A DNA stretch of 36,166 bases from Clostridia bacterium (GTDB lineage: Bacteria > Bacillota > Clostridia > Oscillospirales > Acutalibacteraceae), in NCBI GenBank assembly GCA_017428085.1, contig JAFRRP010000063.1:1-36166 (forward strand), in the 5' to 3' direction. Of this stretch, positions 8,388 through 15,313 are shown piece after piece (position 1 is the stretch's first letter; every line of letters begins with the position of its first letter). The notes beneath the pieces were generated by a model, which had not been told where the DNA came from, did no database searches, and was given only the letters and a program-made list of their open reading frames with translations. A program made the position numbers and the translations under genes.

Positions 8388-9239
8388 TTATCCGCGCTCT
8401 TTCCCGACATCCTTTTTATAGAGCCATACGTAGGCGCCGAAGAATGTCAGGGACCCAATTAAGGCAACGACGCCTTCCAATGCCCACGTCGGCAGGCTGA
8501 TCACATGAAACAGGTGCAGAGCCGCGATGAGATCTGTCCCGGTATGCAGAATGATCGCAAGGGGATACAGCCAACCCCGTCTTTTGTCCCTGCAGGCATA
8601 AAATACAAGGATCGAGTCGCCGATATGGAACAAAACCGCAAATATCCGTTCGAAGACAGCGATACCCAGCTCCGCAAATGAGAATCCCGCGAGCATACTC
8701 ACAACGCTGTCGATGTTGGACAGCTGCTCCGGCGCCTGCGCCGCGACCTGCTCGACCACCGTGCCGAAGGTGCCGGTATTGATCATGACAGCGTAAGCGA
8801 TGTACTGGATATAGGTGACTCCCAGTAGCAGGATCACTTCAAAACCGCCGTGGCCGATGCCGTATGAAATGGACGTTTCTCTGTTCCCGCGCTTCTTCAG
8901 GACTGTCTTAAAGGCAAGCAGCCGCCCGGTTTCTTCAAATATTCCGGGGAAAAGCGCTGCCACAAGCGCCAGCAAAACAGGATTGGCATTGAGGAAGCGG
9001 CTGACGGCGTGATCCGGAAGGCCCATCGCCGTCGGAAACGCCAGTACGTTCTGGATCGGCTTTTCAAGGATCAACGCGAATACCAGAAATGCTGCCGCGC
9101 CGATCAGGATCGATACAACGGGCTCCTTTTTCCTGATCTTCCAGACCAGTGCTGCCGCAATCGGAACCGCGATCCCGACCAATGCGCCTGTTATCAGCCA
9201 AACGAGCGATGCGGCCCCGACATGCGTATACTCCGTCAT
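8388..9239 (-). CDS. YhfC-family glutamic-type intramembrane protease
   Basis: A 283-residue membrane protein with about eight hydrophobic segments. The putative active-site motifs are EETGR (E102-R106), GIGHGGFE (H130, E134), and membrane-embedded histidines at H205 and H232. This is the pattern of YhfC-type putative glutamic intramembrane peptidases, distant relatives of PrsW and CAAX/Abi proteases. The start ATG overlaps the stop of the upstream XRE regulator (ATGA at 9239-9236), so the two are made together. The membrane-anchored regulator is the obvious candidate substrate (inference). GC is lower than in the flanking housekeeping genes. Confidence 0.85.
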   Translation of the reverse strand: MTEYTHVGAASLVWLITGALVGIAVPIAAALVWKIRKKEPVVSILIGAAAFLVFALILEKPIQNVLAFPTAMGLPDHAVSRFLNANPVLLALVAALFPGIFEETGRLLAFKTVLKKRGNRETSISYGIGHGGFEVILLLGVTYIQYIAYAVMINTGTFGTVVEQVAAQAPEQLSNIDSVVSMLAGFSFAELGIAVFERIFAVLFHIGDSILVFYACRDKRRGWLYPLAIILHTGTDLIAALHLFHVISLPTWALEGVVALIGSLTFFGAYVWLYKKDVGKERG

Positions 9240-9862
9240 TTCTGAACCTCCGCATCATCATTATTGAGGACCTTTTCCTGCCAGCTCCACTTCCCGCATT
9301 CCGGGCACTTCATGTATCTTGTCCTGCCTATATGCATCGCAAGAGTTGTCTGCCGGTAGGTGGGAATGTATCTGTGACGGCAATGCCGGCATTCATAGTA
9401 TCCGGCCTCCTGTTCGATCCCCACCGCAACAAATCCGACGGCGAGTATCATCAAAAGAGCAAATGCGATCAGGGCGATCCGTACCCATACAGGCTCCACG
9501 AAAGAAGCCGCAAAGCACATGAACAGTCCTGCGATGACGACCGGAAATGATATCACATACTCGATCCTCAGCAGCTGTTTGTTCTTCTCCTCCACCTGCC
9601 GTTTCATCTCCAGCAGATTTTTTTCCGCCTGTTTATCATATGATTCCACCATGATCCTTTCGCCCGACAGGAGCTCGTTGACATTGATCTTCAGAAGGCC
9701 GCACAGCTCCAGCATGATCCCGGAATCCGGCAGCGACTTCCCGGTTTCCCACTTTGATACCGCCCGGTCGCTGATCCCGAGCTTTTCGGCAAGGGCCGCC
9801 TGCGTCAAGCCCTGTTCCTTGCGGCGGGATGCTATGAATTTTCCGATTTTGATCTGATCCAT
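9236..9862 (-). CDS. Membrane-anchored XRE-family regulator with C-terminal zinc ribbon
   Basis: A 208-residue protein. Residues 5-62 are an XRE/Cro helix-turn-helix (RRKEQGLTQAALAEKLGISD, then RAVSKWETGKSLPD). Residues 75-97 are charged and helical, probably coiled coil. Two membrane segments lie at about 102-121 and 127-148, and a zinc ribbon has C158/C161 and C186/C189. Both the DNA-binding domain and the ribbon would face the cytoplasm. An ATG nine codons earlier is possible, but AAAGGAGG lies inside that extension, 9 bases before the ATG at 9862, which is therefore chosen. The gene overlaps the YhfC protease gene by four bases. Target genes are unknown; autoregulation is typical of the family. 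Confidence 0.88.
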   Translation of the reverse strand: MDQIKIGKFIASRRKEQGLTQAALAEKLGISDRAVSKWETGKSLPDSGIMLELCGLLKINVNELLSGERIMVESYDKQAEKNLLEMKRQVEEKNKQLLRIEYVISFPVVIAGLFMCFAASFVEPVWVRIALIAFALLMILAVGFVAVGIEQEAGYYECRHCRHRYIPTYRQTTLAMHIGRTRYMKCPECGKWSWQEKVLNNDDAEVQK

Positions 9863-9947
9863 ATCGGGGAACCTCCTTTCATGGCTCAATCATAGCCGAA
9901 ATCATTGTATTTTTACACGAACCGTCGGTTGATTTTGCCTTTCTCCA

Positions 9948-9967
9948 CCGCCGGTTGAGTCCGGCGG
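9948..9967 (-). terminator. Possible hairpin end of the GNAT transcript
   Basis: A perfect 7-bp stem CCGCCGG/CCGGCGG with a 6-base loop lies about 90 bases beyond the GNAT stop. There is no T-run, so termination here is only a suggestion. The remaining 9863-10059 spacer shows no gene. Confidence 0.3.
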
Positions 9968-10059
9968 AATTCGCTTCCCGTCTCCGGGAAAGGCGGCGGG
10001 GAGGCATTGCGCGTCTGTTTGGATGAAAAAGCAGATTTTCTTTTCTCCTTTTCCTCTTC

Positions 10060-10938
10060 TCAAATCATTTTGTAAAGCTCGTAGCAATTGTGTCCTTTCG
10101 GAACGTCTTTGAGTTCACCTCTGATCAAATATCCGTTCTTTTTGAAGAAATCGACGTTCCAGTCGCCTGCGCTTGTTAAAATCACAGACGCACCGTTTCC
10201 CTTTGCGAATTCTTCCGCTTCCTTCAAAAGACATGTGCCCAGACCTTGCAGTCTTAGCGGCTCTTCCACAAACAGTGCTTCAACAAAGCAGCTCTCACCT
10301 TTGTCAACGTCAGCGATCACGCCTGCCGAAAACCTGCCGTCTTCGTCCACGAGTTTTTTATAAAAGCCAACATTTTCGTATTTCGGCTCGTAGGCTTCGT
10401 CGTATGTGTCAAGGCCTTCTTGTATCACATCCGCATCGTCCTCATTGCCGTATGAAACCCTGAATCGCGTACCGCTGTTGTTTTTCGGCATATAGTCAGG
10501 AATGTCTCTGTCCAGATACTTGACCAATGAATAACTGATATAGCCATTTGCCTTTTTCAGGGTCGTAAATACCGTATAGCCATGTTTCTCATAGAACGGC
10601 CTTGCCATATAACTGGCGGTGCCGAGCGTAACGACCCGACAGCCCTTCTCTATCGCAATACGCTCGACTTCGCGAATGATCATGGAGCCAAGTCCCTGAT
10701 GTCGATAGCGTTCATCTACCCAAAGCTCTTCAAGAAGAACTCTCGACCAATGGTATTCGTATACCTCCGCAATACATCCGCCGATGATCTCGCCGTTTTC
10801 ATTCTCGACTTTGAGAACGAATTCTTCCGAATCCGCATCCACCTCGTGCGGTACGATTTCATCGATCTTCCTGCCGATGTATTCGGCTTCTTCTTTATTC
10901 AAGTCCTTGATTCTGAATTCCATTTTCTTTGTTTTCAT
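10060..10938 (-). CDS. Tandem GNAT N-acetyltransferase
   Basis: A 292-residue protein with two GNAT domains, about residues 8-140 and 158-292. Each has the acetyl-CoA-binding motif A: DERYRHQGLGSMIIREVE in the first and EEPLRLQGLGTCLLKEAE in the second, and each ends in the FYEKHGY or FFKKNGY element. The acceptor substrate cannot be read from sequence. Its GC content is visibly lower than rlmD and galU upstream, suggesting later acquisition. The start ATG overlaps the rlmD stop (ATGA at 10938-10935). AAAGG abuts this ATG, so the internal ATG at codon 6 is an alternative start. Confidence 0.88.
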   Translation of the reverse strand: MKTKKMEFRIKDLNKEEAEYIGRKIDEIVPHEVDADSEEFVLKVENENGEIIGGCIAEVYEYHWSRVLLEELWVDERYRHQGLGSMIIREVERIAIEKGCRVVTLGTASYMARPFYEKHGYTVFTTLKKANGYISYSLVKYLDRDIPDYMPKNNSGTRFRVSYGNEDDADVIQEGLDTYDEAYEPKYENVGFYKKLVDEDGRFSAGVIADVDKGESCFVEALFVEEPLRLQGLGTCLLKEAEEFAKGNGASVILTSAGDWNVDFFKKNGYLIRGELKDVPKGHNCYELYKMI

Positions 10939-12359
10939 CCTTTGTTCAGATAATCAGCATCCTTCGGCTCATACGGCACTGAGATGAACTCTTTCTTTTG
11001 GTGGTACAAGAGACATACAGTTTCGACGTGAACCGTCCGCGGAAACAGATCGAACGGCACGGCCTGCTTCACTTCATAGCCTTCCTCCGCCAGCCGCGCG
11101 CAGTCGCGGGCGAGGGTGGCCGGGTCGCAGGAGACGTACACGATCCGTTTCGGCGCCATCTCCGCAAGCGTGCGGATCAGCGATTCGTCGCAGCCCTTGC
11201 GGGGCGGGTCGAGGATCACCGTGTCCGGCAGCAGCCCTCGCTCTTTCAGCGTCTTCGCCGCCTGCGCCGCGTCCGCGCAGAGGAACTCCGCGTTGGTCAC
11301 GCCGTTCAGCGCCGCGTTGACCTTCGCGTCCGCCACGGCCTCCGGCACGATCTCCACGCCGATGAGACGTTCCACTTTGTCCGCCATGGTCAGGCCGATG
11401 GTGCCCGCGCCGCAGTACAGGTCCAGCAGCGTCTTCGCCCCGGCGGCAAACCCGGCGGCCTTCTCATAGAGCCGCTGCGCCTGGTCGTGATTGACCTGAT
11501 AGAAGGAGAGAGGGGAAAGGCGGAACCGCTTGCCGCAGAGGATATCCTCGATGTACCCGCCGCCGTACAGCACGGTGCAGCGGCGGCCTAAGATCACGTT
11601 GGTCTTTTCCGTGTTGTGGTTCAGCAGCACGGTTTTGACGGAAAGATCCGCCTTCAGCAGCGCCGCCAGCAGCGCCTCGGGCTGATAGATCTTTTCGCCG
11701 TTGATCACAAGGCACACCATGGTCTCGTTTGTGGCAAACCCTTTTCGGATATAAACGTGCCGCAGCAGGCCTTTGCCGGTGGATTCATCGTAGGTGGGGA
11801 TCTTGTATTTCTCCGCCCAGCGGGCAACGGCGCGCAGGATCGCGCCGAAGCTTTCCGGCTGCAGCAGGCAGTCCTTGCCGTCGATCACCCGGTGGGAGAA
11901 GGGCGCGTAGAAGCCCGCCGAAAGCCTGCCGTTTTCCATGCAGACCGGGTACTGCGCCTTGTTGCGGTAACGCTCCGGGGCCTCCGTCCCCACGATGGGG
12001 TCCGGAACAACGGAAATATGACCGATACGGTTCAGCGCGTCGGCCACCTTCTGTTGCTTCAGCCGCAGCTCCGCGTCGTAGGAGATATGGCGGTACTGGC
12101 AGCCGCCGCACCGCGGAAAAGCGCCGCAATCCGGCGAAACGCGGTCCTGCGACGCTTTGAGGATATGCACCAGCTTGCCGACGGCGTAGTTCGGCTTGGC
12201 CTTGATGACAACGCATTCCGCCGTATCGCCCGCGGCCGCGCCGTTGACGAACACGGCCTGCCCGTTGTAATGCCCGACGCCGCTGCCCTCGGAGGAATAC
12301 CCGGTGATCTCCAGCTCGATCGTATCGTTTTTTTGGAGTGAGCCTGTCTGCTTCATCAT
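10935..12359 (-). CDS. rlmD: 23S rRNA (uracil-5-)-methyltransferase, RlmD/RlmCD family
   Basis: A 474-residue SAM-dependent RNA m5U methyltransferase. An N-terminal TRAM-type OB fold (about 8-65) is followed by the Fe-S motif CGAFPRCGGCQYRH (C78, C84, C87). The C-terminal Rossmann domain has LLDLYCGAGTIGLT for SAM binding, ILDPPRKG, and YVSCDPATLARD with the catalytic cysteine. In Firmicutes one such enzyme may modify both U747 and U1939 (RlmCD), and specificity cannot be decided here. No clear Shine-Dalgarno is seen before the ATG-ATG pair. The gene begins 5 bases after the galU stop, so coupling is likely. Confidence 0.92.
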   Translation of the reverse strand: MMKQTGSLQKNDTIELEITGYSSEGSGVGHYNGQAVFVNGAAAGDTAECVVIKAKPNYAVGKLVHILKASQDRVSPDCGAFPRCGGCQYRHISYDAELRLKQQKVADALNRIGHISVVPDPIVGTEAPERYRNKAQYPVCMENGRLSAGFYAPFSHRVIDGKDCLLQPESFGAILRAVARWAEKYKIPTYDESTGKGLLRHVYIRKGFATNETMVCLVINGEKIYQPEALLAALLKADLSVKTVLLNHNTEKTNVILGRRCTVLYGGGYIEDILCGKRFRLSPLSFYQVNHDQAQRLYEKAAGFAAGAKTLLDLYCGAGTIGLTMADKVERLIGVEIVPEAVADAKVNAALNGVTNAEFLCADAAQAAKTLKERGLLPDTVILDPPRKGCDESLIRTLAEMAPKRIVYVSCDPATLARDCARLAEEGYEVKQAVPFDLFPRTVHVETVCLLYHQKKEFISVPYEPKDADYLNKG

Positions 12360-12364
12360 CTTTT

Positions 12365-13243
12365 TTACAGTGTTTTTGCCAGTTCTTTCAGGTATTCGCG
12401 GAATCTCCCGCCGATCTCCGGGTGGTCCAGCGCCACCTCGCAGTTGGCCTGCATGATGCCCAGCTTGTCGCCCATGTCGTAGCGCTTGCCCTCAAAGTCC
12501 ACGGCGACCAGCTGATCATGCTCCGCCAGATAGGAAAGCGACTCGGAAAAATAAACCTCTCCCGTTTTCGGGCTGGGCGGCGTGGCGCGGATCAGGTCGA
12601 ATACCTCCGGCGTGACCACGTTGCGGCCCAGTATCGAAAAATGGGATAAGATCTGATCCCTTGCCGGTTTTTCGATGATCTTATGTACGTCGTACACGCG
12701 CCCCTCCAGCGGCGTCACGTCCAGCGTGCAGTATTTCATCACCTGTTCGGTGGGGCACTCTTTAACGCCTGTGGCGCACTTGCCGTACTTGTCATAGGCG
12801 TCGATGAGCTGTCCGATGACCGGCCGCGTTTTGGAAACGATGATATCGTCGCCATAGAGGATGGCGAAGGGCTCGTCCCCCACGAAGGGTTCCGCGGCAA
12901 GGATCGCGTGGCCCAGGCCCTTGGTCTCTTTCTGACGGATATAGTAGAGGTTGGCCAGTTCCGCTACGGAGTGGACGCTGTCGTACAGCGACCGCTTGTC
13001 CGGGTTCTTCTTCAGGTTTTCTTCCAGCTCAAAGGCGTAGTCGAAGTGGTCCTCGATGATCCCCTTGCCCCGGTTGGTGACGATCAGGATGTCGGTGATG
13101 CCCGCGGCGGCGCACTCTTCCACGAGGTACTGGATCGCGGGCTTGTCCACGATGTTCAGCATTTCCTTCGGCACCGCTTTGCTGGCGGGCAGCACCCTTG
13201 TTCCCAGCCCCGCGGCGGGAATGACGGCTTTCGTGATTTTCAT
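12365..13243 (-). CDS. galU: UTP-glucose-1-phosphate uridylyltransferase
   Basis: A 292-residue nucleotidyltransferase making UDP-glucose from UTP and glucose-1-phosphate, a precursor for exopolysaccharide, glycolipids and galactose metabolism. The N-terminus carries the signature AAGLGTRVLPASKAVPKEML, with the UTP-binding glycine-rich loop and conserved lysine. ILYGDDIIVSKTRPVIGQLI and VHKIIEKPA are further family motifs. Length matches bacterial GalU. AGGAGAGGG lies a few bases before the ATG. It sits between the zinc-ribbon membrane protein gene (12-base gap) and rlmD. Confidence 0.96.
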   Translation of the reverse strand: MKITKAVIPAAGLGTRVLPASKAVPKEMLNIVDKPAIQYLVEECAAAGITDILIVTNRGKGIIEDHFDYAFELEENLKKNPDKRSLYDSVHSVAELANLYYIRQKETKGLGHAILAAEPFVGDEPFAILYGDDIIVSKTRPVIGQLIDAYDKYGKCATGVKECPTEQVMKYCTLDVTPLEGRVYDVHKIIEKPARDQILSHFSILGRNVVTPEVFDLIRATPPSPKTGEVYFSESLSYLAEHDQLVAVDFEGKRYDMGDKLGIMQANCEVALDHPEIGGRFREYLKELAKTL

Positions 13244-13255
13244 CGTCCCTCTCCT

Positions 13256-14377
13256 TTATGCGGTAAATACAAGTATATACGTGGGCAGCTGGCTCAGCAG
13301 CACCGCGGCAAAGGCCGCCGCCGCGCCGATCACCGCCCCCGCGGCGGAAGTACCGCCTTTTTCAAACAGCGTCCGCCGGTAATCCTCCATGTTGGTGCAG
13401 CTTTCCCTGGCGTTTTCAATGTCCTGTCTGCACTTTTTGCGGTACAGCCGGTCGCCCAGAAAACCGCAGGAAAGCCAGATGATCTGCGCCGCGTACCGCA
13501 TGATCTCTCCGCCGATGACGCGGGCCCTGGAAACGGGATCCGTATCCTCCGCCGCGTTGCCGGCGTCGTCAAAGATCCTGCTGTAGTATTCCTCCACCGT
13601 GATCTCCCCGGCGTAGACCTCCTTCACCGCGTCGAACATATTTTGGTAGGTCTTCACCACGGAGGGCGTCGTCAGCAGCACGCTTGAAATGGCGGCGCAC
13701 AGCGTCGTCAGTACCAGGAACATGGCGCCTGCCTTATACATCTTTCTGTAAAACAGCCAGATGGGCCCGAAAACGAAGGCGGCGAAATTGAACGAGACCT
13801 TGCGGTCAAAACGCTCCATACCGGCGATGCGGCGGATCATCTTGCCCGGCGCCTTGCCGCCGATGTAGTCGGAATACTCGCACACCGGGATGCCGTCGAT
13901 CATGATGTTGGGGTCCAGCCCGCCGTACAGCCGCTGGTTTTCATAGGCCAGCCGGTTGGGATCGGTATAGGAGTAGCCTGTTCCGCCCTCCGGCCCGTAC
14001 ATCTGCCCGTGATCCGGCGCGGGCAGTCGGCCGTCGTCCTTCAGCGGGGCGCGGCACTTCATGCAGAACGCGTCGTTTTCGTAATTCAGCGCGCCGCAGT
14101 TGGGGCACTCCACCACCTTTTCTCCGTTTTTAAAAGAAAAATCCGGGGCGGGGGAGTGGGCCGCCCGCTTTTGCTCGTCCAGCTTTTTCAGCGGGTCCTT
14201 GTCTTCGGGAAAGCGCCATTCAAAGCCCTGCTCGTGCAGCGCCTCGTTGGCGCAGTGCTGCTGCGCCATCCAGCACGCCCTGTGGTGCGGCGTGCCGCAA
14301 ACCGGGCATACCACCACGTCGTCGTCTTCCGTAAACGCAGTGCCGCACGCGCTGCAAATGATATCCTTATATCTCAT
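13256..14377 (-). CDS. Zinc-ribbon/RING-like membrane protein with DUF2628-like region
   Basis: A 373-residue protein of unknown role. The N-terminus has a RING-like cluster, C8xxC11 and C24xxC27 followed by H31/H32 and C35 (CPVCGTPHHRACW). A second zinc ribbon CPNCGALNYENDAFCMKC lies at about residues 89-107. A Pro/Gly/Tyr-rich linker leads to a membrane part beginning FNFAAFVFGPIWLFYRKMYKAG, typical of DUF2628, with further hydrophobic segments to the end. The frame is open upstream, but the first 73 codons of the longer frame are low-quality AT-rich sequence. The ATG at 14377 gives the natural zinc-finger start, with AAAGG about 8 bases before it. It is the first gene of the run leading to galU and rlmD. 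Confidence 0.78.
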   Translation of the reverse strand: MRYKDIICSACGTAFTEDDDVVVCPVCGTPHHRACWMAQQHCANEALHEQGFEWRFPEDKDPLKKLDEQKRAAHSPAPDFSFKNGEKVVECPNCGALNYENDAFCMKCRAPLKDDGRLPAPDHGQMYGPEGGTGYSYTDPNRLAYENQRLYGGLDPNIMIDGIPVCEYSDYIGGKAPGKMIRRIAGMERFDRKVSFNFAAFVFGPIWLFYRKMYKAGAMFLVLTTLCAAISSVLLTTPSVVKTYQNMFDAVKEVYAGEITVEEYYSRIFDDAGNAAEDTDPVSRARVIGGEIMRYAAQIIWLSCGFLGDRLYRKKCRQDIENARESCTNMEDYRRTLFEKGGTSAAGAVIGAAAAFAAVLLSQLPTYILVFTA

Positions 14378-14453
14378 GTTCGCTGCCTTTCTGTGCGGAA
14401 GACCTGTCCATTGTGGGACATTCCGCCGCGATGAAAATAGAATAACAATAGTT

Positions 14454-14482
14454 ATTATATATTGTATACAAACCCGCGCAAA
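14454..14482 (-). promoter_or_regulatory. Possible promoter for the zinc-ribbon/galU/rlmD run
   Basis: A perfect TATAAT on the minus strand (14459-14454) with a weak TTTGCG 17 bp upstream (14482-14477). The surrounding sequence is AT-rich. Confidence 0.4.
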
Positions 14483-14552
14483 AAAGCAATATAAAAAAGA
14501 AGGATTCCCGCCGGCAGCGCGGAAAAAAGTTAAAATAAAGCAAAAAAACTTG

Positions 14553-14581
14553 TTGACAAACCTGACCGCGTGTACTATAAT
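14553..14581 (+). promoter_or_regulatory. Promoter for the Met-Glu tRNA operon
   Basis: Perfect TTGACA (14553-14558) and TATAAT (14576-14581) with a 17-bp spacer. Confidence 0.9.
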
Positions 14582-14611
14582 AGCATTCGCGCTCATAACG
14601 TGGGCACATGT

Positions 14612-14688
14612 GGCGGGATAGCTCAGTTGGCTAGAGCATTCGGTTCATACCCGGAGTGTCGAGGGTTCAAATCCCCCTCCCGCTACCA
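14612..14688 (+). tRNA. tRNA-Met (CAU), elongator type
   Basis: The acceptor GGCGGGA (14612-14618) pairs with TCCCGCT, with a G-U closing pair. The anticodon loop TTCATAC carries CAT. CCA is encoded at 14686-14688. The anticodon stem lacks the three G-C pairs of initiator tRNA and position 1-72 is not the initiator C-A mismatch, so elongator is the better call. Confidence 0.93.
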
Positions 14689-14695
14689 TATAAAC

Positions 14696-14770
14696 GGCCC
14701 GGTGGTCAAGCGGCTAAGACACCGCCCTTTCACGGCGGTAACACGAGTTCGATTCTCGTCCGGGTCACCA
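14696..14770 (+). tRNA. tRNA-Glu (UUC)
   Basis: The acceptor GGCCCGG pairs with CCGGGTC. The anticodon stem CCGCC/GGCGG closes loop CTTTCAC with anticodon TTC. The T-arm is CGAGTTCGATTCTCG, and CCA is encoded at 14768-14770. It lies 7 bases after tRNA-Met. Confidence 0.96.
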
Positions 14771-15180
14771 TAAACAACGGCTCGCCCAACAGGGCGGGCC
14801 GTTGTTCATCCATACATAAGGACGAGGATCGAACTCGATGCGCATCTTTTTTCCGTCGCAGGACGGAAAAAAGGCGATAGGATAGGATTCGTTTGCGCAG
14901 CAAACGCAACGGGCGAAGCCCGTTGATTCTCGTCCGGGTCACCACGTCGTCGCAAGCTGCATATCGCTTGCGGCGATTTTTTTTGCAAATCGCCGTTGCG
15001 CTCATTCCGCTGCTCCTCCTTTCCGCAAAAGGTCACGCTCGGTTTTCCTGCTCGCTTGCAAGCGCGCTCCCGACGGAAAACCGTCGCTAACAACCTTTTG
15101 CGGCAGCGGGGCGGGCCGTTGTTCATCCATACATCAGGACGAGGATCGAACTCGATGCGCATCTTTTTTCCGTTAAGACG
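14771..15180. repeat. Repeat mosaic behind tRNA-Glu: hairpins, tRNA fragments and a 65-bp direct repeat
   Basis: This gene-free 400-bp stretch is almost wholly repeats. There is a 65-bp direct repeat (14792-14856 and 15109-15173, one mismatch). An exact 20-base copy of the tRNA-Glu 3' end (14751-14770) recurs at 14925-14944. Inverted copies of the tRNA-Glu T-arm, one mismatch each, lie at 14821-14837 and 15138-15154. Hairpins occur at 14847-14872, 14891-14905 and 14908-14924, and a nested palindrome at 15023-15103. Short open frames here encode nothing credible. Confidence 0.8.
14773..14806 (+). terminator. Hairpin after tRNA-Glu
   Basis: A 15-bp stem with one G-T pair (14773-14787 with 14792-14806) and loop AACA. 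No T-run follows, so it may act as an RNA-processing or stability hairpin rather than a standard terminator. Confidence 0.6.
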
Positions 15181-15246
15181 GAAAAGCCGAATAATCATCG
15201 AGATCTGTCGTTTTCGTTCTTTTCTCCATTTTTTTGTGTTTTGCTA

Positions 15247-15275
15247 TTGCAATATTTGTAAAATAGAGCTATAAT
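15247..15275 (+). promoter_or_regulatory. Promoter for the SGNH hydrolase gene
   Basis: TTGCAA (15247-15252), a 17-bp spacer and TATAAT (15270-15275), 38 bases before the start codon. Confidence 0.75.
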
Positions 15276-15313
15276 TGCAGATGGAGACCAATAACAGAAA
15301 AGGAGAATATACC

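Noticed and set aside
14612..14688. Initiator tRNA-fMet
   Set aside because: The acceptor starts with a G-U pair instead of the C-A mismatch and the anticodon stem lacks the GGG/CCC run, so the elongator form fits better.
14730..15198. Small open frames behind tRNA-Glu
   Set aside because: They are translations of tRNA fragments and hairpins, overlap one another on both strands, and have no ribosome sites.
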